A DNA stretch of 64,000 bases, from positions 1-64,000 of the forward strand of contig NZ_JACIFY010000023.1 of assembly GCF_014197615.1 (NCBI RefSeq). The letters run 5' to 3'. The notes beneath the pieces are model-generated. The model was given only the letters and a program-made list of their open reading frames with translations. It was not told where the DNA came from and ran no database searches. How positions within the stretch are numbered: position 1 is the stretch's first letter; every line of letters begins with the position of its first letter. The position numbers were made by a program, and so were the translations under genes. Source of the stretch: Rhizobium esperanzae. Its GTDB lineage: Bacteria > Pseudomonadota > Alphaproteobacteria > Rhizobiales > Rhizobiaceae. Positions 1 to 8,130 of this stretch are shown one piece after another.

Positions 1-528
1 GAGCGCGAAGGGCTGATGGACCGGCTGACCGTGATCGAGGGCACGCTCGGCAAGGCCTTTGGCGTCATGGGCGGTTATATCGCCGCGTCGACGGCGCTTT
101 GCGATTTCATCCGTTCGTTCGCTTCCGGCTTCATCTTCACCACGGCGCTGCCGCCGGCGCTTGCCGCCGGTGCGGTCGCCTCGATCCAGCACCTGAAGGT
201 CAGCCAGTTCGAGCGCGCCCGCCATCAGGATCGCGTCCGCAAGCTGCGCTCGCTGCTCGACCAGAACGGCATTCCGCATATGCCCAATCCGAGCCATATC
301 GTGCCGGTGCTGGTCGGCGATGCGGCCAAGTGCAAGTGGATCTCCGACCTCTTGCTCGACAATTGCGGCGTCTATGTCCAGCCGATCAACTATCCCACAG
401 TGCCGAAGAAGACCGAGCGGCTGCGCATCACGCCGACGCCGCTGCATTCCGACGCCGATATCGCCCATCTGGTCGAGGCGCTGCATTCGCTCTGGTCGCG
501 CTGTGCGCTCGCAAGGCATGTCGCCTGA
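1..528 (+). CDS. hemA: 5-aminolevulinate synthase, C-terminal part (5' end outside window)
   Basis: This PLP enzyme condenses glycine with succinyl-CoA to give 5-aminolevulinate, the first step of alphaproteobacterial haem and corrinoid synthesis. The reading frame is open from base 1, so the N-terminal part lies before the window. The segment IEGTLGKAFGVMGGY carries the PLP lysine (codon 18 of the visible part), and the tail SHIVPVLVGD...VQPINYPTVP...RLRITPTP is typical of the family. The ATG at 16 is internal and not the start. A hairpin follows the stop codon. Confidence 0.95.
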   Translation, partial: EREGLMDRLTVIEGTLGKAFGVMGGYIAASTALCDFIRSFASGFIFTTALPPALAAGAVASIQHLKVSQFERARHQDRVRKLRSLLDQNGIPHMPNPSHIVPVLVGDAAKCKWISDLLLDNCGVYVQPINYPTVPKKTERLRITPTPLHSDADIAHLVEALHSLWSRCALARHVA

Positions 529-556
529 TCTTTCAATGATCGCCCGGGTTCAAACC

Positions 557-591
557 GCGAATCGGGACCTCCGCCGGAGGTTCTGATTCGC
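557..591 (+). terminator. Hairpin after hemA, probable terminator
   Basis: The arms GCGAATC and GATTCGC enclose a second pair, ACCTCC and GGAGGT, around GCC. A short CGCTTTT follows. It sits 29 bases after the hemA stop and is the only strong dyad in the gap, so a terminator role is likely although the T run is weak. Confidence 0.6.
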
Positions 592-734
592 GCTCGCTTT
601 TGCGCACGCAAGTTCCCACCACAATCCCTGATCGCCCCCAAGCGTATTCGGCACCGCTGTGAGCAGCTGTGCCCGTTCTTTCCCTGCGCACCGTCCTCGT
701 CGTGCCCGCACCTCCCTCCATCTTTCGAATTGCA

Positions 735-752
735 TGAGAAAACCTTTTCTCA
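735..752. promoter_or_regulatory. LacI-type operator O1 upstream of the sugar operon regulator
   Basis: The 18-base site TGAGAAAACCTTTTCTCA has perfect 8-base arms around CC. It lies just before the TTGACA box at 754-759. Its right half, TTTTCTCA, is repeated exactly in the second site at 767-784. LacI-family proteins usually bind such A/T-flanked palindromes; binding by the adjacent regulator is inferred. Confidence 0.6.
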
Positions 753-753
753 C

Positions 754-782
754 TTGACAGTGAGGTTGGTAAAAGCTTTTCT
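754..782 (+). promoter_or_regulatory. Probable sigma-70 promoter of the lacI-type gene
   Basis: A consensus -35 box TTGACA (754-759) is followed after 17 bases by a weak -10 candidate TTTTCT (777-782). The -10 lies inside the second operator, so a bound repressor would block RNA polymerase. This arrangement suggests autorepression. Confidence 0.5.
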
Positions 783-784
783 CA
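767..784. promoter_or_regulatory. LacI-type operator O2 overlapping the -10 region
   Basis: The site TGGTAAAAGCTTTTCTCA has a perfect 10-base core AAAAGCTTTT (771-780) and matching outer TG/CA ends. It shares TTTTCTCA with O1; the two sites are 32 bases apart, about three helical turns. It covers the presumed -10 element. Confidence 0.6.
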
Positions 785-807
785 AGCCACTTCAGAAGGA
801 GGACGTT

Positions 808-1830
808 CTGAACATATCGGGAGGAAAAAGAGGCAGGATCACCATCCATGAGGTGGCGTCGGCTGCCGGGGTGAGCATTTCGACGGCGTCGAAGGCGCTC
901 AACGACACCGGCCGGATGGGGGCGGAAACCCGCGAGCGGGTGAAGCGGATCGCCGGCGAAATCGGATATCGGCCGAATGCGCTGGCGAGAGGGCTTCTCA
1001 GCAAACGCAGCTTCACCATCGGGCTGCTGACCAACGACACGTACGGCCGTTTCACGCTGCCTGTGATGGCGGGTATTTCGGATGCGCTGGTCGATCACGG
1101 GGTTTCGGTTTTCCTGTGCGCCATCGAAGACGATCCGGCGCTCGCCCAGATCCATGTCGATGCGATGCTGGACAAGCAGGTCGACGGCATCATCGCCACG
1201 GGAAAGCGCCTGGACAGGCGCCTGCCGGTCGACCTGTCGAATTTGCATGTGCCTGTCGTCTACGCCTTCACCGAGGGGACGCAGAACAGCGTTACCTTCC
1301 GTTCGGACGACGAACAGGGTGCGCGACTGGCGGTGGAATGGCTCGTCAAGGCCGGGCGACGGCGCATCGCGCATATCACCGGGCCGGAGGAGTTCTTCTC
1401 GGTGCGCGAAAGGGCCGGCGCCTATCATGAGGTGGCAGGCCATCGCGAGCCGGTGCTTTACGGCGTCTGGTCGGAAAGCTGGGGCCATGAGGCGGTCGAA
1501 CAGCTCTGGAAGAGGCCGGGAGAAAAGCCGGACGCGCTCTTCTGCGGCAACGACCAGATCGCCCGCGGCGCGGTGGACGGGCTGCGTGAGCGCGGCGTCA
1601 AGGTGCCGCGGGACGTTTCGGTGATCGGCTTCGACAATTGGGAGATTGTCGCGGCCCAGACACGGCCGCCGCTGACGACGGTGGATATGGAGTTGAAGGA
1701 GCTCGGGCGCCAAGCCGGATTGACGGTGCTGGCGCTTGCGGAAGGACGGCCCGTCGAGCCGGGTGTCCGGAAATTGCCGTGCCGGCTGATCGTCCGGCAA
1801 TCATGCGGGGGCAATGCCCCCAAGGAATGA
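808..1830 (+). CDS. LacI-family transcriptional regulator of the adjacent sugar operon
   Basis: This is probably a repressor that senses a sugar entering through the ABC importer encoded next. An N-terminal helix-turn-helix (ITIHEVASAAGVSISTASKALN region) is followed by the periplasmic-binding-protein-like sensor domain, with GLLTNDTYGRF and the late VIGFDNWE segment typical of LacI proteins. The start is uncertain. AAGGAGG at 796-802 is well placed for a CTG at 808, giving 340 residues; an in-frame TTG at 730 would put the operators inside the gene. Two operator-like palindromes lie just upstream. Confidence 0.88.
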   Translation: MNISGGKRGRITIHEVASAAGVSISTASKALNDTGRMGAETRERVKRIAGEIGYRPNALARGLLSKRSFTIGLLTNDTYGRFTLPVMAGISDALVDHGVSVFLCAIEDDPALAQIHVDAMLDKQVDGIIATGKRLDRRLPVDLSNLHVPVVYAFTEGTQNSVTFRSDDEQGARLAVEWLVKAGRRRIAHITGPEEFFSVRERAGAYHEVAGHREPVLYGVWSESWGHEAVEQLWKRPGEKPDALFCGNDQIARGAVDGLRERGVKVPRDVSVIGFDNWEIVAAQTRPPLTTVDMELKELGRQAGLTVLALAEGRPVEPGVRKLPCRLIVRQSCGGNAPKE

Positions 1831-1884
1831 GAACCAGGAAATGAGCAAGGGCGCAGGGAGATGCGCCATATCGGGAGGAGTATC

Positions 1885-3123
1885 ATGATCAAGCGTCTAT
1901 TGGCGGCGACCAGCATCGCTACCCTATGTCTGTTTTCGGCCGCATCGGCGGCTGAAAATGTCGAAATGTGGGTTCGCTCCGGCATCGGCGACGCCTTCAA
2001 GAAGGTGGTCGAATCCTACAATTCGAGCCATGAGAACAAGGTCGTGATGACCGAAGTGCCGTTCTCCGAGCTGGTGCAGAAATATGCGACGGCGATTGCC
2101 GGCGGACAGGCGCCCGACGCGCTGTCGATGGACCTGATCTACAACCCCGCCTTTGCCGCGGCCGGCCAGCTGGAAGACCTGACGGACTGGGCAAAGTCGC
2201 TGCCCTATTTCAACTCGCTGTCGCCGTCGCATGTCCGCCTCGGCACCTATCAGGACAAGATCTATGGCCTGCCGCTTTCCGTCGAGACATCGGTCTTCGC
2301 CTGGAACAAGGATCTCTACAAGAAGGCCGGCCTCGACCCGGAAAAGGCGCCGGCCAACTGGGACGAAATCACCGCCAATGCCGAGAAGATCCGGGCTCTC
2401 GGTGACGATACCTACGGCTTCTATTTCTCCGGCGGCGGTTGCGGCGGCTGCATGATCTTCACCTTCACCCCGCTCACCTGGGGTGCGGGCGCCGATATCC
2501 TGTCGGCCGACAGCAAGAAAGCGACGCTCGATACGCCTCAGATGCGCAAGGCCGTCGATATCTACCGCAACATGGTCAAGAAGGACCTGGTGCCGGCGGG
2601 TGCGGCCAGCGACAACGGCGCCAACTTCCTGACGTTTACCAACGGCAAGATCGGCCAGCAGAGCCTCGGCGCCTTTGCGATCGGCACGCTGGTGACCCAG
2701 CATCCCGACATCAACTTCGGCGTCACCCTCATTCCGGGCGTCGACGGCAAGCCGTCGTCCTTTGCCGGCGGCGATAATTTCGTCATCACCAAGGGCACCA
2801 AGAAGATCGACGCGGTGAAGGAGTTCCTCGAATATATCTATTCGATGGACGGCCAGAAGATCATGGCGAAATACGGCAGCCTGCCGACCCGCGGCGATAT
2901 CGCCGACAAGGTGCTGGAAGGTCTCGACCCCCGCATGCAGGTCGGCCTCAAGGCGATCAGCGTCGCCAAGACACCCTATACGCTGCAGTTCAACGACCTG
3001 ATCAACAGCGCCAACGGCCCGTGGGCAACCTTTACCAACGCCGCGATCTTCGGCGACGATGTCGACGGTGCGTTCTCCAGCGCCCAGTCGGAAATGCAAT
3101 CGATCATCGATAGCGGCCAATAA
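1885..3123 (+). CDS. ABC sugar transporter, periplasmic substrate-binding protein
   Basis: This 412-residue extracellular solute-binding protein (family 1, maltose-binding type) delivers a sugar to the permeases that follow. The N-terminus MIKRLLAATSIATLCLFSAASA is a Sec signal peptide cut before AENVEMW. The ATG at 1885 has GGGAGGAG just upstream; an earlier in-frame ATG at 1861 would spoil the signal peptide. A cysteine cluster GGGCGGCM (about residues 187-194) is unusual in such proteins. Second gene of the unit after the lacI-type gene. Confidence 0.92.
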   Translation: MIKRLLAATSIATLCLFSAASAAENVEMWVRSGIGDAFKKVVESYNSSHENKVVMTEVPFSELVQKYATAIAGGQAPDALSMDLIYNPAFAAAGQLEDLTDWAKSLPYFNSLSPSHVRLGTYQDKIYGLPLSVETSVFAWNKDLYKKAGLDPEKAPANWDEITANAEKIRALGDDTYGFYFSGGGCGGCMIFTFTPLTWGAGADILSADSKKATLDTPQMRKAVDIYRNMVKKDLVPAGAASDNGANFLTFTNGKIGQQSLGAFAIGTLVTQHPDINFGVTLIPGVDGKPSSFAGGDNFVITKGTKKIDAVKEFLEYIYSMDGQKIMAKYGSLPTRGDIADKVLEGLDPRMQVGLKAISVAKTPYTLQFNDLINSANGPWATFTNAAIFGDDVDGAFSSAQSEMQSIIDSGQ

Positions 3124-3196
3124 CTCTCCCAGGGCCGCGGCCGGGGAGCGGTGGCAGCTTCCCGGCCAATTTCAATTGACAGATGCGGAGCGTTTG

Positions 3197-4114
3197 ATGA
3201 CCGGTTCCGGTTCAGAGACCCTATTGCCTCGGCGCAGGCGACGGCGCCAATCGAACTGGCGCGGCCTTGCCTATATCGCGCCTGCCATGGCGCTGGTCAT
3301 CGTCTTCTTCGTCATGCCGGTGATCTTCACCGGATGGATGAGCCTGCACAACTGGCCGCTGATGGGCGCGTCGCGCTGGATCGGCCTCAACAATTATTAC
3401 CGCATGGTCAACGACACCCGTTTCATGACGGCGCTGAATTTCACCGCCTATTATACCGTGATCGTCACCATCGCGATCTTCGCCGTCGCCTTTCCGCTGG
3501 CCATTTTCGTCGAGAAGGAACGGCAGTTCGTCAGCACCTACCGCACCATCATCTTCCTGCCGGTCGTGGTCGGACTGGCGACCGCCTCGCTGCTCTGGGT
3601 CTGGCTTGCCAATGTCGACAGCGGCTTCATCGGCCCGGCCCTGAAAGCGCTCGGTCTTGTGGAAAAGAGCCCCAACCTGCTGGCTACCTTCGACACCGCC
3701 TTCCTGACCGTCGTGGTGATGGTCGTCTGGAAGATCGCCGGCTTCACCATGATCATTCTTTTGACCGGGCTGCAGGCCATCCCCTCCGAGCTGACGGAGG
3801 CGGCGCGCATCGACGGCGCCGGCCGCTGGCAGCGTTTCCGGCATCTGACGCTGCCGCTGATGCGCAAGACGATTGCGCTGGCGCTGATCGTCTCGGTCAC
3901 CGGCTCGATCCTCGCCTTCGACCAGTTCTACATCATGACGGCGGGCGGACCGCAGAACAAGATGATCTCGGTGGTCTACTACATCTTCAACCAGTCCTTC
4001 GTGTCGTTCAATCTCGGTTATGGCGCCGCACTCTCGATCGTGCTTCTCGCCATCCTGATGGCCATCAGCATCGTGCAGCTCTGGCTGCTGCGCGTCGGGG
4101 AGGAGCGTCCATGA
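3197..4114 (+). CDS. ABC sugar transporter permease 1 (MalF/UgpA type)
   Basis: This 305-residue inner-membrane permease forms half of the sugar channel. A basic N-terminus (RRRRRR) is followed by about six membrane segments. The cytoplasmic EAA loop reads ELTEAARIDGAGRWQRF and contacts the ATPase. The ATG at 3197 follows 73 bases after the binding-protein stop. Its stop overlaps the next gene's start (ATGA at 4111-4114), which indicates translational coupling. Confidence 0.92.
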   Translation: MTGSGSETLLPRRRRRRQSNWRGLAYIAPAMALVIVFFVMPVIFTGWMSLHNWPLMGASRWIGLNNYYRMVNDTRFMTALNFTAYYTVIVTIAIFAVAFPLAIFVEKERQFVSTYRTIIFLPVVVGLATASLLWVWLANVDSGFIGPALKALGLVEKSPNLLATFDTAFLTVVVMVVWKIAGFTMIILLTGLQAIPSELTEAARIDGAGRWQRFRHLTLPLMRKTIALALIVSVTGSILAFDQFYIMTAGGPQNKMISVVYYIFNQSFVSFNLGYGAALSIVLLAILMAISIVQLWLLRVGEERP

Positions 4115-4974
4115 GCACCTCAAGGCAACGCCGCGCCCGCAAGGCGCTCCGTGTGAAGTCGGCCTATCATCTCACCGGCATCGCCATCTCGATCTTCTTT
4201 CTCGCCCCCTTCGCGATCACGCTGCTCGCTTCCTTCCGGCCGGGTGCGGAGGCGAGCCTCCCACCTCTGCCGCCATGGCCGAGCTCGGGCGTCAGCTTCG
4301 ATGCCTATGCGCTGCTCGATACGTTCGGCGCCGGCATCTGGCGGCATATGATCAATTCGCTGTTCGTTTCGGTCGCCACGGCGGTGCTGACCGTTGCCGT
4401 CAGCCTGCTCGCCGGCTACGGCTTCTCGCGCTATCGCTTCCCGATGAAGAATGCGCTCTTCGTGCTGATCATCGCCACGCTGATGATCCCGTTCCAGTCG
4501 ATCCTGACGCCGCTCTTCATCATCCTGGCAAAACTCGGCCTCAACAATTCGCTGCTCGGGCTGACGCTCGTCTATGTGACGCTGCAGCTGCCCTTCTCGG
4601 TCTTCATGATGCGCAACGCCTTCGATGCGGTGCCGAAGGAAATCGAGGAAGCCGCGCGCATCGACGGCGCACGCGACCTCAAGCTGCTGGCGCGCGTGCT
4701 GCTGCCGCTGGTGCTTCCGGGCGTGGCGACGGTGGCGATCTTTGCCTTCCTCAATGCCTGGAACGAGTTTCTGGCCGCCCTCGTGCTGCTCTCCAGCAAC
4801 GAGAAATACACTTTGCCGGTGCTGATGACGGCGGTTCGCGCCGGACGCCTCGGCGCCATCAACTGGGGAGCGGTGCAGGCCGGTGTCGTCGTCATGACGA
4901 TCCCCTGCCTGATCGTCTTCCTGCTCCTGCAACGCTACTACATGCGCGGGCTGATGGCCGGCGCGGTGAAATGA
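4111..4974 (+). CDS. ABC sugar transporter permease 2 (MalG/UgpE type)
   Basis: This 287-residue partner permease has six membrane segments and the EAA loop EIEEAARIDGARDLKLL. Its ATG overlaps the stop of permease 1, and AGGAG lies 5 bases upstream. A composite repeat (4980-5089) separates it from the glycosidase gene, so downstream transcription may be attenuated there. Confidence 0.92.
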   Translation: MSTSRQRRARKALRVKSAYHLTGIAISIFFLAPFAITLLASFRPGAEASLPPLPPWPSSGVSFDAYALLDTFGAGIWRHMINSLFVSVATAVLTVAVSLLAGYGFSRYRFPMKNALFVLIIATLMIPFQSILTPLFIILAKLGLNNSLLGLTLVYVTLQLPFSVFMMRNAFDAVPKEIEEAARIDGARDLKLLARVLLPLVLPGVATVAIFAFLNAWNEFLAALVLLSSNEKYTLPVLMTAVRAGRLGAINWGAVQAGVVVMTIPCLIVFLLLQRYYMRGLMAGAVK

Positions 4975-4979
4975 TCCCA

Positions 4980-5027
4980 AGAACAGGATGATTTCAGGCC
5001 GTCGGCCTAAAATCTGAATCCTGTTCT
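4980..5027. repeat. Rhizobial intergenic hairpin module, AGAACAGGAT type, copy 1
   Basis: Arms AGAACAGGAT and ATCCTGTTCT are 28 bases apart and enclose a smaller AGGCC/GGCCT hairpin. A close relative lies at 20392-20440. In both places this module is next to the CATGATG-type dyad, so the two form one composite element. It lies between the permease and glycosidase genes. Confidence 0.7.
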
Positions 5028-5041
5028 AAATTAAATAGTTA

Positions 5042-5089
5042 GAGCATGATGTCGTCCGAAAACCGCTCACACTTTTCGGCATCATGCTC
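5042..5089 (-). repeat. Rhizobial intergenic dyad repeat (RIME-like), copy 1
   Basis: A 48-base imperfect dyad with outer arms GAGCATGATG/CATCATGCTC and inner arms CCGAAAA/TTTTCGG, read best on the minus strand, where the core is AAGTGTGAGCGGTTTTCGG. The same layout recurs at 18597, 20335, 52760 and 63125. It ends 12 bases before the glycosidase start. Confidence 0.8.
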
Positions 5090-5101
5090 AAGGTAGAGCC
5101 C

Positions 5102-7024
5102 ATGACCAAATCAAGCAACGACCGCCAGTTTCGTCCCGTCGCCGTTCCCGATGTTGAGCTCGGCGGCTTCTGGGGCAAATGGCAGGACGCCGTCTGCAAT
5201 TCCACCGCCGAAACCCTGCTCGATCGCTGCGTCGAGGCCGGCATGCTGAAGGCGATCGACGTCGACCAGCCAAGCCCCGGCGTCGTCATTCCGATTCAGC
5301 CCTGGGGCGGCACCACGCAGATGTTCTGGGATTCCGATCTCGGCAAGTCGATCGAGACCATCGCCTATTCGCTCTACCGCCGGCCGAATCCGAAGCTGGA
5401 GGCGCGCGCCGACGAAATCATCGACATGTATGAGAGACTGCAGGATAAGGACGGTTATCTCAATGCCTGGTTCCAGCGCGTCGAGCCGAGCCGCCGCTGG
5501 ACCAACCTGCGCGACCATCACGAGCTCTATTGCGCCGGCCATCTGATGGAGGCTGCGGTCGCCTATTACCAGGCGACCGGCAAGCGCAAGCTGCTCGATA
5601 TCATGTGCCGCTTTGCCGATTACATGATCAGGATCTTCGGCCATGGCGAAGGCCAGATATCGGGCTATTGCGGCCATGAGGAAATCGAGCTGGCGCTGGT
5701 CAAGCTCGCCCGCGTCACCGGCGAGAAGAAATATCTCGATCTTTCGAAATACTTCATCGACGAGCGCGGCACCGAGCCGCATTTCTTCACGGCGGAAGCC
5801 GCTCGCGATGGCCGGAGCGCTGCCGACTTCCATCAGAAGACCTATGAATACGGCCAGGCGCATCAGCCGGTGCGCGAGCAGACGAAGGTCGTCGGCCACG
5901 CCGTGCGCGCCATGTACCTCTATTCCGGCATGGCCGACATCGCCACCGAATATAAGGACGACAGCCTGACGGCGGCGCTGGAAACGCTCTGGGACGACTT
6001 GACCACCAAGCAGATGTACATCACCGGCGGCATCGGCCCGGCCGCTTCCAACGAAGGTTTCACCGACTATTACGACCTGCCCAACGATACGGCCTATGCC
6101 GAAACCTGCGCCTCCGTCGGCCTGGTCTTCTGGGCAAGCCGCATGCTCGGGCGCGGGCCGGACCGGCGCTACGCCGACATCATGGAGCAGGCGCTTTATA
6201 ACGGCGCGCTGCCCGGCCTTTCCACCGACGGCAAGACCTTCTTCTACGACAATCCGCTGGAAAGTGCCGGCAAACATCACCGCTGGAAATGGCATCATTG
6301 CCCCTGCTGCCCGCCTAATATCGCCCGGCTGGTGACCTCGATCGGCTCCTATATGTATGCCGTTGCCGACGATGAAATCGCCGTGCATCTCTATGGCGAG
6401 AGCACCACCCGGCTGAAGCTTGCCAACGGCGCTGCGGTCGAACTCCAGCAGGCGACCAACTATCCGTGGGACGGTGCGGTCGCCTTCACCACCAGGCTGG
6501 AGAAGCCGGCAAAATTCGCGCTGTCGCTGCGCATTCCCGATTGGGCGGAGGGCGCCACCCTCAGCGTCAACGGCGAAAAGCTCGATCTCGGCACTGCGAC
6601 CCGTGACGGATATGCCAGGATCGATCGGCAATGGGCCGACGGCGATCGTGTCGATCTTTTCCTGCCGCTTTCGCTTCGCCCGCAATATGCCAATCCGAAG
6701 GTGCGCCAGGATGCCGGCCGCGTCGCCTTGATGCGCGGTCCGCTGGTCTATTGCGTCGAAACGACGGACAATGGCCAGGATCTCAATGCCATCGTCCTGC
6801 CGCGCGAGCTGCCGGCGGCCGAAACCGTCGTGCTGAAGGACCTCAACGATGCCGTCGCCCTCGATCTCAAGGTCGAGCGCGAGGAGACGTCGAACTGGGG
6901 CGCGCCGCTTTATCGCAAGGCGCCGGCCGAAAGGCAGGTCGCCACGGCGCGTTTCGTGCCCTATCATCTCTGGGATAACCGCGCACCCGGAGAGATGCTC
7001 GTCTGGGTCCAGTCGGACAAGTAG
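5102..7024 (+). CDS. Glycoside hydrolase family 127, probable beta-L-arabinofuranosidase
   Basis: This 640-residue enzyme probably releases L-arabinose from imported arabinosides. It has no signal peptide and so acts in the cytoplasm. The GH127 zinc/catalytic residues known from HypBA1 are all visible: glutamate and cysteine in AETCASVG (E334, C336) and the pair in CPCCPPN (C402, C403, the latter group holding the nucleophile). The (alpha/alpha)6 barrel is followed by beta-rich C-terminal domains. The ATG at 5102 was preferred to 5084, which lies in the repeat. It is encoded inside the transporter operon, which ties it to the imported sugar. Confidence 0.88.
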   Translation: MTKSSNDRQFRPVAVPDVELGGFWGKWQDAVCNSTAETLLDRCVEAGMLKAIDVDQPSPGVVIPIQPWGGTTQMFWDSDLGKSIETIAYSLYRRPNPKLEARADEIIDMYERLQDKDGYLNAWFQRVEPSRRWTNLRDHHELYCAGHLMEAAVAYYQATGKRKLLDIMCRFADYMIRIFGHGEGQISGYCGHEEIELALVKLARVTGEKKYLDLSKYFIDERGTEPHFFTAEAARDGRSAADFHQKTYEYGQAHQPVREQTKVVGHAVRAMYLYSGMADIATEYKDDSLTAALETLWDDLTTKQMYITGGIGPAASNEGFTDYYDLPNDTAYAETCASVGLVFWASRMLGRGPDRRYADIMEQALYNGALPGLSTDGKTFFYDNPLESAGKHHRWKWHHCPCCPPNIARLVTSIGSYMYAVADDEIAVHLYGESTTRLKLANGAAVELQQATNYPWDGAVAFTTRLEKPAKFALSLRIPDWAEGATLSVNGEKLDLGTATRDGYARIDRQWADGDRVDLFLPLSLRPQYANPKVRQDAGRVALMRGPLVYCVETTDNGQDLNAIVLPRELPAAETVVLKDLNDAVALDLKVEREETSNWGAPLYRKAPAERQVATARFVPYHLWDNRAPGEMLVWVQSDK

Positions 7025-7035
7025 GTCGTTTGGGG

Positions 7036-8121
7036 ATGACGAACGGTATGGCTAACAAGAGCGTCGTGCTCCAGGACGTGCGAAAAAGCTATGGCAATCT
7101 GCAGGTGGTTCACGGCATCGACCTGACGATCGAGGAAGGCGAGTTCGTCGTCTTCGTCGGCCCGTCCGGCTGCGGAAAATCGACGCTGCTTCGCATGATC
7201 GCCGGCCTCGAAGACGTGACCGACGGCGAGGTCGAGATCAAGGGACGAATGGTCACCGATCTCGATCCGTCCGAGCGCGGCATCGCCATGGTTTTCCAGT
7301 CCTATGCGCTCTATCCGCATATGAGCGTGCGCGACAACCTGGCTTTCGGGCTGAAGATGGCGCGCACCCATGCCGCCGAGATCGAGACGCGGGTGAAGGC
7401 CGCGTCCGCCATCCTGAAGATCGATCATCTTCTCGACCGGCGGCCGGGCCAGCTTTCCGGCGGCCAGCGTCAGCGTGTGGCGATCGGCCGGGCGATCGTG
7501 CGCAAGCCCGATGTCTTCCTGTTCGACGAACCGCTGTCCAATCTCGATGCGGAACTGCGCGTTTCGATGCGCATCGAGATCGCCCGCCTGCATCGCGAGC
7601 TCGGCAATACGATGATCTATGTCACCCACGACCAGACCGAGGCGATGACGCTCGCCGACAAGATCGTCGTGCTGCGCGACGGCCGGGTCGAGCAGGCCGG
7701 AACGCCGCGGCAGATCTACGAGGATCCCGCCAATACTTTCGTGGCGGGTTTCATCGGCTCGCCGCGGATGAACCTGCTGAATGTCCGATGGAGCGAAGGA
7801 GGGCTGGTGGAAGTCGCCGGCCGGCGCATCGAAAGCGGCCTGCCGGCGGCAGACAGGCCGGTGGGGGCCGCGGTCACGCTCGGTCTGCGGCCGGAGCATC
7901 TGAAAGTGGCATCCGACCTATCAGGCAGGCTGACCGCCAGGGTCGATTTTTCGGAATATCTCGGCGGAACGCAATATCTCTATTGCCAGCTTGCCGATGG
8001 CCAGTCGCTCACCGTCGAGCATCGTTCGCCGGTCGGCATTGCGGCCGGCGAAGAGATCGGCCTGCTGTTTGAAGCGGCCGATTGCCGATTGTTCGACGAA
8101 GCCGGCAACCGGCTTAGGTGA
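7036..8121 (+). CDS. ABC sugar transporter ATP-binding protein (MalK/UgpC type)
   Basis: This 361-residue ATPase energises the two permeases. It shows Walker A GPSGCGKST, signature LSGGQRQR, Walker B VFLFDEP, the switch histidine in YVTHDQTEAMT, and a C-terminal TOBE-type regulatory domain (GLRPEHLKV). Starts at 7036 or 7048 are both possible; neither has a strong ribosome site. It closes the arabinoside unit and converges on dxr with only 9 bases between them. Confidence 0.92.
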   Translation: MTNGMANKSVVLQDVRKSYGNLQVVHGIDLTIEEGEFVVFVGPSGCGKSTLLRMIAGLEDVTDGEVEIKGRMVTDLDPSERGIAMVFQSYALYPHMSVRDNLAFGLKMARTHAAEIETRVKAASAILKIDHLLDRRPGQLSGGQRQRVAIGRAIVRKPDVFLFDEPLSNLDAELRVSMRIEIARLHRELGNTMIYVTHDQTEAMTLADKIVVLRDGRVEQAGTPRQIYEDPANTFVAGFIGSPRMNLLNVRWSEGGLVEVAGRRIESGLPAADRPVGAAVTLGLRPEHLKVASDLSGRLTARVDFSEYLGGTQYLYCQLADGQSLTVEHRSPVGIAAGEEIGLLFEAADCRLFDEAGNRLR

Positions 8122-8130
8122 TTTCAGCCT

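Noticed and set aside
550..1800. 416-codon minus-strand frame opposite the lacI-type gene
   Set aside because: It mirrors a clear LacI protein and has the Arg/His-rich composition of a GC-driven shadow frame.
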